Shown here piece by piece: positions 27,682 to 38,655 of a stretch of DNA of 64,000 nt (the stretch's first letter is position 1; each line of letters starts with the position of its first letter). Below the pieces are notes generated by a model. The model was not told where the DNA came from, ran no database searches, and was given only the letters and a program-made list of their open reading frames with translations. A program made the position numbers and the translations under genes. This DNA comes from Lyngbya aestuarii BL J. Its GTDB lineage: Bacteria > Cyanobacteriota > Cyanobacteriia > Cyanobacteriales > Microcoleaceae. Where the stretch lies: positions 124,001 through 188,000 of the forward strand of contig NZ_AUZM01000002.1 of assembly GCF_000478195.2 (NCBI RefSeq). Direction: 5' to 3'.

Positions 27682-30600
27682 ATGCAGGATATCAACTTTG
27701 TTTATTCAGAACCCATTGATTTAACAAACTGCGATCGCGAACCTATCCATATTCCGGGTCAGATTCAACCTCATGGAGTTCTCCTCACGTTCCAAGAAAT
27801 TGACCTAACGATTTTACAAGCCAGTCAAAATACTATCGACTTTTTAGGGATTGAGGCTCAATCACTACTCGGAAAAAAGTTAAATGATATTTTTGTGGAT
27901 GCGGATATTCAGTTTATCAAACAAGCGGTTTCCAAAAATCTTGACTTTGATTATTTTAATCCTTTTGAAGTCAGACTCAAACATCCTTCTTGTTATCCTC
28001 AATTTGAAGGCGTTATTCATAGAACCGATAATGTTTTATGTTTGGAGTTAGAAGTTAAATCTGATTCTAAAATTAGTTATCCTCTCAGCTTTTATCATTT
28101 ACTCAAAGCTTCTCTAAAAAGTATTGTTCATGTTAACGATTTCCAAGAGTCTACCAAGCAGCTAGTTTGGGAAGTTAAAAAAATTACCGGTTATGATCGG
28201 GTGATGATTTACCAGTTTGAAGAAGACGGCAGTGGGGTCGTGATTGCGGAAGCCAAAAAAGAAGAATTAGAATCCTATTTAGGTTTACATTATCCGACTT
28301 CTGATATTCCTGTACAGGCGAGAAAGTTATATTGTCAAAATTGGTTACGTCTGATTATGGATATCAACTATAAACCTGTAGATATTGTTCCAGTTCTCAA
28401 TCCCTTAAATAATCAACCTTTAGATTTAAGTAATTCGATACTGAGGAGTGTTTCTCCTATCCATGTAGAATATCTGCAAAATATGGGTGTTTCGGCTTCA
28501 TTATGTATTTCTTTAATTCAAGATGATCAATTATGGGGAATGATTGTTTGTCATCATTATGAAGCTAAATATGTAAATTATGAAACTCGAAAAGCTTGTG
28601 AGTTTTTGGGACAATTCATGTCAATTGAACTTTTTAAAAAGCATTATAAAGAGTTAGAAAAATATCAACAAAAAGTGAATGAATTGCAAAAAGAATTTAA
28701 AAAGAATTTGTCAACAATACCTCCAAATATTAACAAATTTCTTCAAAATGATGGAAATCGTTTACTCTCTTTAGTGAATGCAAGTGGAATTTTGATTGCT
28801 CTTGAGGATGAATTGATTGTTTTTGGGAATACGCCTCCCACGAATGCAGTCAAAAAATTATTAGAGTGGTTAAAAAAAAATCATCAAGTCGAACTCTTTC
28901 AAACCAATAATATCAGTGAATATTACCCTGACTTTTATCCTTACAAAAAAAATGCGAGTGGGATTTTAGTGATCTCTATTTTTTCGATGAATACTTCTTA
29001 TCAAATTGTTTGGTTAAGACCTGAAAGAACTCAAACTGTAACTTGGGCAGGAAATCCCAATAAACCTGTAACTTTAGCTGAAGATGGGACAATGCACCTG
29101 TCTCCACGTCGCTCCTTTGAAGTATGGAAAGAGACAACGCAAGGCTGTTCACTTCCCTGGAAAAAAATAGAGCTTGATGCAGCTTTAGAACTCAGAAATA
29201 TACTCATGCTTACTGCTTTACAGTCTTCTCAGCTAGCTCTTGAAAAAGTCGCTCAACGGGCAGAAATTGCCAATCAAGCTAAAAGTGAGTTTTTAGCAAA
29301 TATGAGCCATGAAATTCGCACTCCTATGAACGCTATTTTAGGCTTTTGTGACTTGCTTCAAGGATTAGTAACTGAGCCGCGTCAGCGTTCTTATCTAGAG
29401 TTAATTGCAGCGAGTGGAAAGTCATTACTGGATTTAATTAATGATATTCTTGACCTTTCTAAAATCGAAGCCGGAAAATTACAACTCCAATATGAACCTT
29501 TAAATTTGCGACAGTTAATTGCTGAAGTTCAACAAATTTTTACCCATCGAGCTAAAGAAAAGGGATTATCTCTGATTAGTCAAATTGATGATGCTGTTCC
29601 ACAAGGTATTTATTTTGATGGAATACGTTTGCGGCAAATTCTCTTTAATGTTTTAGGAAATGCAATTAAGTTTACTGAGCAAGGATTGATTCAAATTTCG
29701 ATTCGCGCTCAAGTTTATACTCAAGAAGAAATCAAAAAAGTCTGGCTAGAAATTACAATAACAGATACAGGAATTGGTATTGCTCAAGACCAACAAGATG
29801 ATATTTTTGAAGCCTTTGTTCAAAGTGAAGGTCAAAGTACACGCAAATACGGAGGAACGGGATTAGGATTAACAATTACTCGTCGCCTGACGACTTTATT
29901 AGGGGGAACGCTGGTACTGCAAAGCGAACTTGGTTATGGGAGTAGCTTTATTTTTATCTTTCCAGAAATCGAGGTTAGTGATACATCCCTAGAACCTGAA
30001 ACTGTTTCATTAGTTGATGAAGACTTAAGCCAATTTTACAATTCCACAATATTAGCTGTAGATGATGTATACTCAAATTTACAACTGATTCAAGGTTATT
30101 TTGAGGGAACTCAACATCGTTTGCTGTTGGCACAGGATGGTGAAAGTGCAATTCAACTTGCTCAAGCTGAACAACCGGATGTAATTTTGCTAGACTGGCG
30201 AATGCCAAATATTGATGGGCGAGGTGTATTTAATGCCCTCAAAGAAAATGAGAAAACTCAAAATATTCCTATATTTATTGTTACGGCTTCTGTTCTCAGA
30301 AAAGACTATCTTGATGTACAATTATTGTGTCAAGGTGTGCTTCACAAACCGACTAATCGCGCTCAACTGGTTAGTGCTTTAAAAACTGTTCTGCCCTCTA
30401 CTAAGTGCGAATCAACTATTACTTCTGAGCCTCCCATCTCTCAAGTTAATAAAACTGAACACATACAACAACTTCCTCAATTGCTTGAGACGTTGAATCA
30501 AGAAGAAATCGTTTGGGAACAGTTGCGAATCACCCTAAAAAAGCGTGAAGTCAAAGAATTTGCTAAACGTTTACAAACCTATGGAATGGATCATCAATGT

Positions 30601-30732
30601 CAGATATTACTAGATTATGCACAAGATTTATCTGCTCAACTAGAGGCTTTTGAGTGGAATAAAGTTCCTGAAACTATAGAACATTTTTCTATAATTTTAA
30701 AACAACTTGATAGTAAGAAGAATGAGTTTTAA
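27682..30732 (+). CDS. Bacteriophytochrome hybrid histidine kinase
   Basis: 1016 residues: PAS-2 (about 10-120), GAF (about 140-310), PHY (about 330-510), histidine kinase (His543 in [22 protein letters not shown]), then a receiver domain (Asp838 in [11 protein letters not shown]). It is of the bacteriophytochrome, biliverdin-binding type. Cys17 precedes the PAS domain in [17 protein letters not shown], the position of the chromophore Cys in DrBphP, while the Cph1-type Cys of the GAF domain is replaced by Ile (SPIHVEYL). The GAF motif reads PTSDIP, and the PHY tongue has the PRRSF motif. Red/far-red sensing is expected. It overlaps the next gene by 11 bases. Confidence 0.92.
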   Translation: MQDINFVYSEPIDLTNCDREPIHIPGQIQPHGVLLTFQEIDLTILQASQNTIDFLGIEAQSLLGKKLNDIFVDADIQFIKQAVSKNLDFDYFNPFEVRLKHPSCYPQFEGVIHRTDNVLCLELEVKSDSKISYPLSFYHLLKASLKSIVHVNDFQESTKQLVWEVKKITGYDRVMIYQFEEDGSGVVIAEAKKEELESYLGLHYPTSDIPVQARKLYCQNWLRLIMDINYKPVDIVPVLNPLNNQPLDLSNSILRSVSPIHVEYLQNMGVSASLCISLIQDDQLWGMIVCHHYEAKYVNYETRKACEFLGQFMSIELFKKHYKELEKYQQKVNELQKEFKKNLSTIPPNINKFLQNDGNRLLSLVNASGILIALEDELIVFGNTPPTNAVKKLLEWLKKNHQVELFQTNNISEYYPDFYPYKKNASGILVISIFSMNTSYQIVWLRPERTQTVTWAGNPNKPVTLAEDGTMHLSPRRSFEVWKETTQGCSLPWKKIELDAALELRNILMLTALQSSQLALEKVAQRAEIANQAKSEFLANMSHEIRTPMNAILGFCDLLQGLVTEPRQRSYLELIAASGKSLLDLINDILDLSKIEAGKLQLQYEPLNLRQLIAEVQQIFTHRAKEKGLSLISQIDDAVPQGIYFDGIRLRQILFNVLGNAIKFTEQGLIQISIRAQVYTQEEIKKVWLEITITDTGIGIAQDQQDDIFEAFVQSEGQSTRKYGGTGLGLTITRRLTTLLGGTLVLQSELGYGSSFIFIFPEIEVSDTSLEPETVSLVDEDLSQFYNSTILAVDDVYSNLQLIQGYFEGTQHRLLLAQDGESAIQLAQAEQPDVILLDWRMPNIDGRGVFNALKENEKTQNIPIFIVTASVLRKDYLDVQLLCQGVLHKPTNRAQLVSALKTVLPSTKCESTITSEPPISQVNKTEHIQQLPQLLETLNQEEIVWEQLRITLKKREVKEFAKRLQTYGMDHQCQILLDYAQDLSAQLEAFEWNKVPETIEHFSIILKQLDSKKNEF

Positions 30733-31669
30733 TCCCCAGAATTTTCTCATATTAGTGGTTGATGATATCACTCGAAATCTACAAGTGCTTGGTGATATGT
30801 TAGAGCAAGTGAGCTATGAAGTCACATTTGCGACCAACGGACAACAAGCTCTAGAACGAGCCAAAGTTGCTGAACCCGATTTAATTTTGCTGGACTTGAT
30901 GATGCCGAAGATGAACGGCTTAGAAGTTTGTCAAAAGTTAAAAGATGATAAAAAATTATGTGAAATTCCTGTTATATTTCTGACAGCAAGTGAAGAAAAA
31001 GAACATCTAATAGAAGCCTTTAAACAAGGTGCTGTAGATTATCTTACCAAACCTTTTTATGCTCCAGAACTCTTAGCTCGTGTGCGAGTCCACCTGGAAC
31101 TAAAATATACTAAAGATGAACTCAAAAAAAAATCAGCCGCTTTTGAAAAGCTAGCTATTACTGATCCCTTAACTGAAATTTTTAACCGTCGTTATCTAAT
31201 GTCGATTTCAGAGATAGAGTATCAGAAGGCTGTTAATTATAACAGTTTTTTTTCTATTATTATGCTTGACATTGATCACTTTAAAAAAATCAATGATACT
31301 TACGGACATATAGTCGGCGATCAAGTTCTGAAAATAATCACTCAAAAGGTACAAAGCTTACTTCGAGAGAGGGATCGTTGTGGGCGATTTGGGGGAGAAG
31401 AATTTGCAATTATTTTACCTATGGCTGATTTAAAAATAGCTCTGAAAATAGCAGAACGTCTCCGTCAAGCAATCGCTGATTTTTATATTCCTATTAATGA
31501 CCCTAATTCTTCCTCTAATCTTAAAATTAAAATTACAATTAGTTTGGGAGTCACAACTTATAATATTAATGACGATAAACTTGATAAAATGTGGATACGA
31601 GCCGATAATGCTTTGTATCAAGCGAAAGCGAAAGGACGTAATCAAGTGTGTAGTATTTCTGAGCCTTGA
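30722..31669 (+). CDS. Response regulator diguanylate cyclase (REC-GGDEF)
   Basis: 315 residues from the ATG at 30722, which lies inside the end of the phytochrome gene (11-base overlap), so the two are translationally coupled. The receiver domain has Asp58 in [10 protein letters not shown]. The GGDEF domain has an active-site GGEEF at residues 224-228 and, five residues before it, an intact RxxD inhibitory site (RERD). The enzyme should make c-di-GMP and be feedback inhibited. I infer that red/far-red light, through the phytochrome kinase, controls its phosphorylation. The gene ends 20 bases from the convergent atpG. Confidence 0.92.
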   Translation: MSFNPQNFLILVVDDITRNLQVLGDMLEQVSYEVTFATNGQQALERAKVAEPDLILLDLMMPKMNGLEVCQKLKDDKKLCEIPVIFLTASEEKEHLIEAFKQGAVDYLTKPFYAPELLARVRVHLELKYTKDELKKKSAAFEKLAITDPLTEIFNRRYLMSISEIEYQKAVNYNSFFSIIMLDIDHFKKINDTYGHIVGDQVLKIITQKVQSLLRERDRCGRFGGEEFAIILPMADLKIALKIAERLRQAIADFYIPINDPNSSSNLKIKITISLGVTTYNINDDKLDKMWIRADNALYQAKAKGRNQVCSISEP

Positions 31670-31688
31670 AAGTTATCAATCGAGTATT

Positions 31689-32603
31689 TTATTCTCCCGA
31701 AGTTAAGGCTTCAAATCCCGATGCAATATCGAGTAATTCTCCGGTAATTGAACTTTGACGTTCACGACGATATTGAGCGGTTAAATCCGATAAGCGTTCG
31801 CGAATATTTTTTTCTGCTGCTTGCATGGAAGACAAACGACTGGCATTTTCACTGGCGAGAGATTCTGCTAAGGCTCGAAATAAAGATACAAATAAATATT
31901 GGCGAATTAAAGCCGAAAATAACGCTTCCCAGTTCATCGTAAATATCGGCATCATCGAGGTTTGCCACTCTCTATTTTCCAACTCTTTTAACCATTCCGC
32001 ATCCAAAGGCAAAAGATTATATTGACGGGATTCATAAGAAGCGCCGGAAGTGGATTGATTATAAAATAATATCACCCGATGCACCTGTTTTTCAAATCGC
32101 CACTGCTCCAAAGTCAGCAAAATATCCTGTACAACTGCGGTAATTCCGGTTGCCGAACTCGGGACATAAAATAGGGTTTCAATTGATTTTTTATTCGCTT
32201 CTAAAACCGGAACCACTCGCGCCCCAATTGCGGCAATATGTTGATTTTCTGCGGGAATTTCTAAGTCTTCCAACTGTTCCATTGCATGGGTAGCAATCTG
32301 TTCGTTGAACTGTCCGCACAACCCCTGATCGGAACCAAAAATTAAAACTCCCACCCGATTTGTTGGGGCGGATTGGGTTAACGTTTGGGAGAGGGGAGCA
32401 AAAGAATCGCCGTTAAAATATTGCTGTTTGAGAACAATTTGCAACCCCATTTCTACGGTGCGATTATATTGATAAAGCGATTTAACTGCCTGTTCATATT
32501 GTCGAATACTCACCGCAGCCAACGCTTTCATTGTTTTAACAACCGACTGTAAATCTTCGGTACTGCCAATTTTAGCTTTCAGAGCTTCCGGTGTCGCCGC
32601 CAC
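31689..32603 (-). CDS. atpG: N-ATPase F1 subunit gamma
   Basis: 304 residues, last gene of the alternative F-ATPase operon. I choose the GTG at 32603 because GGAGG lies just before it and the protein then begins [19 protein letters not shown], matching the gamma N-terminus. An upstream in-frame start would only translate the repeat region of atpA out of frame. The start lies inside the 3' end of atpA (32-base overlap). The body has [11 protein letters not shown] and the C-terminal helix with [13 protein letters not shown], both conserved in gamma. The gene is intact although atpA and atpD of the same complex are interrupted. Confidence 0.9.
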   Translation of the reverse strand: MAATPEALKAKIGSTEDLQSVVKTMKALAAVSIRQYEQAVKSLYQYNRTVEMGLQIVLKQQYFNGDSFAPLSQTLTQSAPTNRVGVLIFGSDQGLCGQFNEQIATHAMEQLEDLEIPAENQHIAAIGARVVPVLEANKKSIETLFYVPSSATGITAVVQDILLTLEQWRFEKQVHRVILFYNQSTSGASYESRQYNLLPLDAEWLKELENREWQTSMMPIFTMNWEALFSALIRQYLFVSLFRALAESLASENASRLSSMQAAEKNIRERLSDLTAQYRRERQSSITGELLDIASGFEALTSGE

Positions 32604-34191
32604 GTTTTTCCTCCCGATTTTCCCCTTGATTTTCCTGTTGATTTTCCCCTTGATTTTCCTCCTCGGGTTTGAAAGAATCCACCGCTTTTTCACAGACTTG
32701 ACGCAACTTATCCCAGTCTTGATCTTCTAGGGATTCTCCGGCTTCAATGCGATCGCAAATATCCGAACATTGTTCCATTACCGTTTGACATACTTCTTGT
32801 TGGGCTGCATCCATTTGTTCTAAGGAAATATCATCAAAAATACCCTCATTAACCGCAAATAATACAGCAATTTGTTGAGAAACTGGCATCGGTTGCGCCT
32901 CGGGTTGTTTGAGAACTTGACGCACGCGCCGACCCCGTTCTAAGGTTTGTTGGGTGTCTTCATCCAACTGAGTCCCAAAACGGGCAAAAACTTCGACTTC
33001 TTCAAATTGAGAATAGGATAAACGCAAATCTCCGCCAATATCACTATAAGCGGGGAGTTGGGTTTTTCCGCCCACCCGTGACACGGATTTTCCCACATCA
33101 ACTGCGGGTAAAACTGTCTTTTGAAATAATTCCGGCGATAAATAAATTTGTCCGTCTGTAATTGAAATTAAATTCGTCGGAATATAAGCGGAAATATTTT
33201 GCGCCTGAGTTTCAACAATTGGCAATGCTGTTAACGAACCGCCCCCCAATTCTTCGCGTAAATGAGTTGAACGTTCTAACATTCGGGAATGAATATAAAA
33301 AATATCCCCCGGATAAGCTTCCCGGCCGGGCGGGCGGCGCAATAATAATGATAATTATCGATAAGCCCAAGCGTGGCGCGTCAGGTCATCATAAACGATC
33401 AAAACATCTTTCCCCTGTCTCATAAAATATTCTGCCATTGTGGTGGCGGCGTAGGGGGTAATATATTTTAAACCGGGGGGATTTTCTCCGGCTGAAACAA
33501 CAACAAATGTATATTCCATCGCGCCTTTTGAACGCAAACTTTCTATCGATTTTGCAACAGCAGAAGCCCGTTGACCGATGGCACAATAAACACAAATTAC
33601 ATCTTGATCTTTTTGATTTAAAATCGTATCAATTGCGATCGCCGTTTTTCCGGTTTGGCGATCGCCGACAATTAATTCCCGTTGACCGCGACCAATGGGA
33701 ATCAAAGCATCTATTACTTTTAAACCCGTTTGTAGGGGAACTTTTACGGGGGCGCGATCCATAATTGCCGGGGCTTCCTGTTCGATAGAACGGCGTTCTT
33801 CGGCATCTATTTCTTCCCCGTTATCGAGGGGAATGCCCACCGGATTAACCACCCGACCGAGCAAGCCTTCCCCGACGGGTACATCCATCACCCGTCCGGT
33901 TCGATGCACCTTATTTCCTGCTTCGATATGTTCGCTATCATCGAGGAGAATTACCCCCACTTTGTCCGCGTCTAAATTAAACGCAATTCCGAGCAAATCG
34001 CCGGGGAAACTGATCAGTTCATCTACTTTTACATGGGGCAAGCCGGAGACCGTTGCAATCCCGCTATAAACCGATTGTACGATACCAACTTCCTGACTTT
34101 TAAGCTGGGGTTCATGCTCCTGCAACACCCGATCAAACGAGTAAAAAGTTTCATCTAAAATGGATTGCAACGATTCAGAATTTGGGGTCAT
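32572..34191 (-). pseudogene. atpA: N-ATPase F1 subunit alpha, interrupted by one in-frame TAA
   Basis: The alpha-subunit frame is continuous from 34191 to 32572 (540 codons) except for one TAA at 33355-33357. Before it are 278 residues with [13 protein letters not shown], the P-loop [13 protein letters not shown] and [16 protein letters not shown]. Directly after it, in the same frame, the protein continues [20 protein letters not shown]. Family members read AYR(E/Q)(L/M)[16 protein letters not shown], so the TAA stands for one Glu/Gln codon. The remaining 260 residues are normal up to a tail of four repeats (GEN/QEN). No frameshift is seen. It may be a recent nonsense mutation, a readthrough site or a sequence error. 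Confidence 0.88.
32611..32658 (-). repeat. Four 12-bp tandem repeats at the end of atpA
   Basis: Four 12-base units (consensus GAAAATCAAGGG on the coding strand) encode [16 protein letters not shown] in the alpha-subunit tail. The last unit also supplies part of the GGGAGG that serves as ribosome binding site for atpG. Confidence 0.7.
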
Positions 34192-34209
34192 CAGTGTTAA
34201 TAAAATTCA

Positions 34210-34755
34210 CTACAGAACGCGAGTAAAGTCGGCTACGACAACCGTTTTATCTTTATATTCTGCTTCCAGTTCTCGTTGAATATCTAAGTCCCAAGTTAGA
34301 TCGTAATCGCGTTCCAATTCTGTGATTTCAAACCGACGAACCTCTCCGGTAACTTGCACGTTTTCGCCATCAACAATCGGTTCTAATTGATTCTCGACTG
34401 AGATCACCAGCACCTCATCTTCGTCAAATAAGTTCTCTTCATCCTCCAATACGAAGGAATTTAGACTGACGACGTTTTCGACTTCACCGCTAATTGTAAC
34501 CGTTTCGCCGATATATTCTTCGGTGTTTTCTTTGACTTCCTCAACGGAGGTTACGGTTTCTACGGCTTCAGTGTCGTTTGTGATCAGATTGTCATCTGGG
34601 GTATTTACAGCGTTATTTTCGTACCCATCGCAAGCAACTAAAACGCCGGATATTAAGACCATTGCCACTGCCGATCCGCTCTTTTTCCAGTTAGTCACAA
34701 TCCGTTTAATTAAATTCGTTTCCTTGTTTTCCGATTTTAAACTGTTAAGATTCAT
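34210..34755 (-). CDS. Acidic lipoprotein inserted between atpF and atpA
   Basis: 181 residues with AGGAGG 11 bases before the ATG. A basic N-terminus leads into the hydrophobic VAMVLISGVLVAC, a lipobox-like end. The rest is strongly acidic, with repeated short beta segments (ETVTISGEVENVV, ENVQVTGEVRRFE) resembling an OB-like fold. No standard N-ATPase subunit fits it. It lies 18 bases before atpA and on the same strand, so it is within the operon. Function unknown; association with the ATPase is only by position. Confidence 0.7.
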   Translation of the reverse strand: MNLNSLKSENKETNLIKRIVTNWKKSGSAVAMVLISGVLVACDGYENNAVNTPDDNLITNDTEAVETVTSVEEVKENTEEYIGETVTISGEVENVVSLNSFVLEDEENLFDEDEVLVISVENQLEPIVDGENVQVTGEVRRFEITELERDYDLTWDLDIQRELEAEYKDKTVVVADFTRVL

Positions 34756-34880
34756 AATAATGAATTCCTCCTGTCTACATTGTTAAAACTAAATTCTAGG
34801 GTTAAACGTGATAACCCAATTAGCTTTATCTTAGGAAAATAATGATTTAGATCCATCTATCTAAATTGGTAAATTGTACT

Positions 34881-36218
34881 CTAACCCCGGAAAGAGGGAG
34901 CGCGATCCTCTTCCTTGAGAAGCATGGAGAAGCGTTCATCCAGGTTTTGAACGTAGCGATCGAGACTCCAAACAATCTCATTCCCGGCGAGTTGTAATTC
35001 TATTCCGCAGATGAGATCGGGCGATCGCTTAAATTTGATTTCCTGTTCATTTCCGTTGAACAACATTACTTGCTCTAGAGTTTGGATAATTTCTTGTTTT
35101 TGAGCGTCAGGAATTTCAAAACTACTGCGAATCATCAAATCTGAATCGGACTGCTGTAAAGTTTGAGCGAGTTGTTGTTGCTGGGGAAAGTTCACAGATT
35201 GTAAACGTTTGAGGAAAGTGGCGATCGCCTGTTCTTCTAAGGAAGCATCAACAATATCTTTTAAAGCGTGACGGGCAACTTCACAAGAATATTCGATCAA
35301 CTGTTGCTGAAGTTTTTCTTCCGAAGAACGGGCTGTTTTTTGTTGATTGGCTTGCCGTATTTCCGCCTGTATAACTTCAGAAATATCCCGCTGTATTTGC
35401 TGGAGATAATCATGAAAACTCCAAGCCAGTTCGTAGCCTCCCGCTAACAGTTCAATTCCACAGATGAGATCGGAAGATGGCTCAAACTGAACCAAAATTT
35501 TTTCTTCCTCCTCTTCTTCCGCTTCTGTCGGTTCGGCTTGACCATTTTGATCTTCGCTATTTTGATCTTCAATATCTTCCGGTTCTAGCGTGAGAGATTG
35601 ATCGGGAAAAATCTGCTGTTGTAACAGATCAAAAATCTGGTTTTGGGTTTCTTCAGATAGTTCAAACCGACTGCGAATTAAAATCGGTTCGGGGGACTGT
35701 TCTAAAGCTTGAGCGATGGTTTCTCGTTCGGAATTCTCTAAGTTTTGCAAGTTGCCGATAAACCGGGATACAACTTGCTGTTCTAGAGAAATTTCAGCCA
35801 AATCGAATAATATTTTTCGGGTGATTTCGACGGTTTTTTCACTGACTTTTTCTTGCAAGCGATCAAAAAATAATCGCTGTTTTCGTCGAACAGAAGCCTG
35901 CCATTTGGCTTGAATTTGATCGACTTCATCTCGAGCATTTTTTACCAAAGTTTGGCGATGCTGTTCGGCTTTTTCCTTCGCTTCCGACATCAATGCGTTC
36001 CGTCGTTCGTTTAATTGTTGTTGCTGACGGCGATAGGAACTCGCTTCTTTTTTAGCTTTTTCTCGCTCCTGTTCGGCTTCTTGCCATTGGGATTCTATAT
36101 GTTTTTGACGCTTGTGCATCGTGTTCAGAATCGGCTGATAAAGAAACCGTTTCAGCAAGAAAACTAAAATGATGAAGTTAATCAGTTGGGCAATAACTGT
36201 AAACCAATTGATTAACAC
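34881..36218 (-). CDS. atpF: N-ATPase Fo subunit b with duplicated delta-like domain
   Basis: 445 residues starting with GTG at 36218, three bases after the atpE stop. The N-terminal helix LINWFTVIAQLINFIILVFL and KRFLYQPILNTMHKR are typical of b subunits, followed by a coiled coil to about residue 115. N-ATPase b subunits normally end in one delta-like domain and are near 250 residues. Here two copies follow each other: about 120-270 (FELSEETQNQ, SSDLICGIELLAGGYELAWS) and about 280-440 (FEIPDAQKQE, SPDLICGIELQLAGNEIVWS), separated by a Glu-rich stretch. No separate delta gene is present. The duplication accounts for the extra length. Confidence 0.88.
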   Translation of the reverse strand: MLINWFTVIAQLINFIILVFLLKRFLYQPILNTMHKRQKHIESQWQEAEQEREKAKKEASSYRRQQQQLNERRNALMSEAKEKAEQHRQTLVKNARDEVDQIQAKWQASVRRKQRLFFDRLQEKVSEKTVEITRKILFDLAEISLEQQVVSRFIGNLQNLENSERETIAQALEQSPEPILIRSRFELSEETQNQIFDLLQQQIFPDQSLTLEPEDIEDQNSEDQNGQAEPTEAEEEEEEKILVQFEPSSDLICGIELLAGGYELAWSFHDYLQQIQRDISEVIQAEIRQANQQKTARSSEEKLQQQLIEYSCEVARHALKDIVDASLEEQAIATFLKRLQSVNFPQQQQLAQTLQQSDSDLMIRSSFEIPDAQKQEIIQTLEQVMLFNGNEQEIKFKRSPDLICGIELQLAGNEIVWSLDRYVQNLDERFSMLLKEEDRAPSFRG

Positions 36219-36221
36219 GAG

Positions 36222-36497
36222 TTATGCCCCTCCTTGTTGAAAATGGTTCCAAAAAGGATTGGCAAAAATCAAAATCATCGACACAACAAAACAGTAAATT
36301 GCTGTGGATTCAATTAATGCCATTCCCACAAATAATGTGCGGGTAATGGTATTCGTTTTATCGGGTTGTTGAGCCAAGGCTCTCATGGCATTTGCGAGGG
36401 CGAGTCCTTCCCCAATTGCCGGCCCAATTGCACCCAATCCGATGCACAAACCTGCGGTAAAAATCGAAACCATTCCTACTAATCCGAGATTATCCAT
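36222..36497 (-). CDS. atpE: N-ATPase Fo subunit c (Na+-type)
   Basis: 91 residues from the ATG at 36497, overlapping the end of atpB by 8 bases. An upstream start would only add translation of atpB sequence. Two transmembrane helices form the hairpin. Helix 1 carries Glu30 (GPAIGEG), and helix 2 carries Glu63-Ser64-Thr65 (ALIESTAIY). The Glu-Ser-Thr set in helix 2 together with a carboxylate in helix 1 is the ligand pattern associated with Na+ binding in N-ATPases. The ring rotates with ion flow. Intact. Confidence 0.92.
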   Translation of the reverse strand: MDNLGLVGMVSIFTAGLCIGLGAIGPAIGEGLALANAMRALAQQPDKTNTITRTLFVGMALIESTAIYCFVVSMILIFANPFWNHFQQGGA

Positions 36498-37185
36498 TTT
36501 CTTGATGTTGTTGAGTTTGTTTTTGAGCTTGCATTCCGGAGGCAATATAAACGAGCGTTAAAATCGCGAACACGTAGGCTTGAATCACGCCAACTAACAC
36601 CCCAAAAATTCGCATCACTGCCGGAAAAAATAGCGGTACAATTGATAACAATATTGCGACCAAAAGACTTGTACTCATCACATTCCCAAACAGGCGAACC
36701 GCCAGAGAAATTGTCCGCGAGATTTCGCTAATAATTTGGAACGGTAACATAAAGGGTGAAGGCTGAATAAAATGCTTTAAATAGCCTTTTAAACCGCTAT
36801 TTCTAATCCCAAACCAAGGAACCGCAACAAACACCCACAGAGCAAGCGCGGCAGTGGTTGATAATGAACCGGCGGGGGATTCATAAACGGGAAAAATCGT
36901 CAGAATATTGGCCAAGGCAATAAACAGAAATAGCGTTCCAACTAGGGGTAAAAATTTACTGGGGTCTTGTTGGGCAGCACCGCGAATTTGGGTGTTAATG
37001 GTATTGACGATAATTTCTAAGCCATTTTGCCAGGGCGACATCTGCGGTTCAACCGATAAATGACGAGTCACCCACCAAGACCCCAACACCAAAATTGCCA
37101 TCACCAACCAAGTATATAAAATGGTTGCATTCAGAACAATAAATCCCCATTGCCAGATAATAATATTGTCAGGACTAATCTCCAT
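36490..37185 (-). CDS. atpB: N-ATPase Fo subunit a
   Basis: 231 residues, five to six transmembrane helices. The conserved stator Arg lies in ISLAVRLFGNVMS. The N-terminal segment has the MSPWQNGLEIIVNTI block of subunit a. It follows atpR by 23 bases and overlaps atpE. Intact; works with the c-ring in ion translocation. Confidence 0.92.
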   Translation of the reverse strand: MEISPDNIIIWQWGFIVLNATILYTWLVMAILVLGSWWVTRHLSVEPQMSPWQNGLEIIVNTINTQIRGAAQQDPSKFLPLVGTLFLFIALANILTIFPVYESPAGSLSTTAALALWVFVAVPWFGIRNSGLKGYLKHFIQPSPFMLPFQIISEISRTISLAVRLFGNVMSTSLLVAILLSIVPLFFPAVMRIFGVLVGVIQAYVFAILTLVYIASGMQAQKQTQQHQENG

Positions 37186-37208
37186 AGTTTCAATTCTAGA
37201 TTTTAATT

Positions 37209-37496
37209 CTAGAGGTCAAATTTGATTTTATTGTTCGGTTGCCAACGACGAATTAACAGGGTGCGGGCGACTAAAAATCCGACTAATCCAATTAAAGCCC
37301 GTTGCCATTCTCCATCGATGATTAGATAGAAACCCAGTAAAACAATCCCCATACGACCGAGCAAACTGCCAATGGTTAAACGCAGGGGCCAAAGCGTTGT
37401 GGGGAGTTGTTGAACGGTAATCCAAAGACTGGTAAAATAGAAGGTTCCTAAGACAATCCCCCCCAGTCCAGCTAAGATAATATCCCAAGTATTCAT
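37209..37496 (-). CDS. atpR: N-ATPase membrane subunit AtpR
   Basis: 95 residues with three hydrophobic helices (IILAGLGGIVLGTFYF, GRMGIVLLGFYLI, LIGLVGFLVARTLL) and Arg residues inside or next to them (PLRLTIGSLLGR). It matches in size, position and pattern the AtpR protein that is specific to N-ATPase operons, where it is thought to help assemble the c-ring. It sits between atpQ/SDR and atpB as expected from the order atpQ-R-B. Confidence 0.85.
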   Translation of the reverse strand: MNTWDIILAGLGGIVLGTFYFTSLWITVQQLPTTLWPLRLTIGSLLGRMGIVLLGFYLIIDGEWQRALIGLVGFLVARTLLIRRWQPNNKIKFDL

Positions 37497-37535
37497 CGTT
37501 ATTTCTTAGACCTCTAACCTAAAGTTTACACTCAA

Positions 37536-38291
<756 letters not shown>

Positions 38292-38331
38292 GTTTAAATT
38301 CCTCCTCTAGAGTTAGTGTTTAGCTAATAAT

Positions 38332-38655
38332 TCAATCCTGTTGACTTTCTCGCTGTACCCAATACCAGGCATTAAAACAACCCAAAATCACACCCAAAAA
38401 TAACAACATGAGCGTCCAAGAATAGGGACTCGGCCAATTCGTATCAATCCAAACCCCTATAAAAATTCCAATTAATGTGGGAATCGCTATCGCCCAACCC
38501 ACCAACCCAAACATTGCCAAACTGTACCAAATGCCCCGTTCTTCTTCGGTTCTGGCTTTAATTCTGCGGTTATATTTTTGATCAAATTGCTGTTTAAACG
38601 CTTTGTAAGCTTCAGCCTTCTTTTTGGGTTATAATCGACGCGATCGCTTTACCAC
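38332..38655 (-). pseudogene. atpQ: N-ATPase subunit AtpQ with one early in-frame TAA
   Basis: AGGAGG lies 6 bases before a GTG at 38655 that overlaps the atpC stop, an excellent translation start. The frame then reads eight more codons (VKRSRRL-type) and meets TAA at 38629-38631. The same frame continues PKKKAEAYKAFKQQFDQKYN, then AMFGLVGWAIAIPTLIGIFI and a second transmembrane helix, which is the AtpI/AtpQ pattern (AtpZ/AtpI family). No usable start with a ribosome binding site exists after the TAA before the first transmembrane helix. The protein would be about 107 residues if the TAA were read through. AtpQ is thought to assist Na+ or Mg2+ handling or c-ring assembly. Confidence 0.75.

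Noticed and set aside
32604-32693. Longer N-terminus for the gamma subunit starting at 32693
   Set aside because: The extra residues only translate the repeat region of atpA in another frame, while GTG at 32603 has a strong ribosome binding site and matches the family start.
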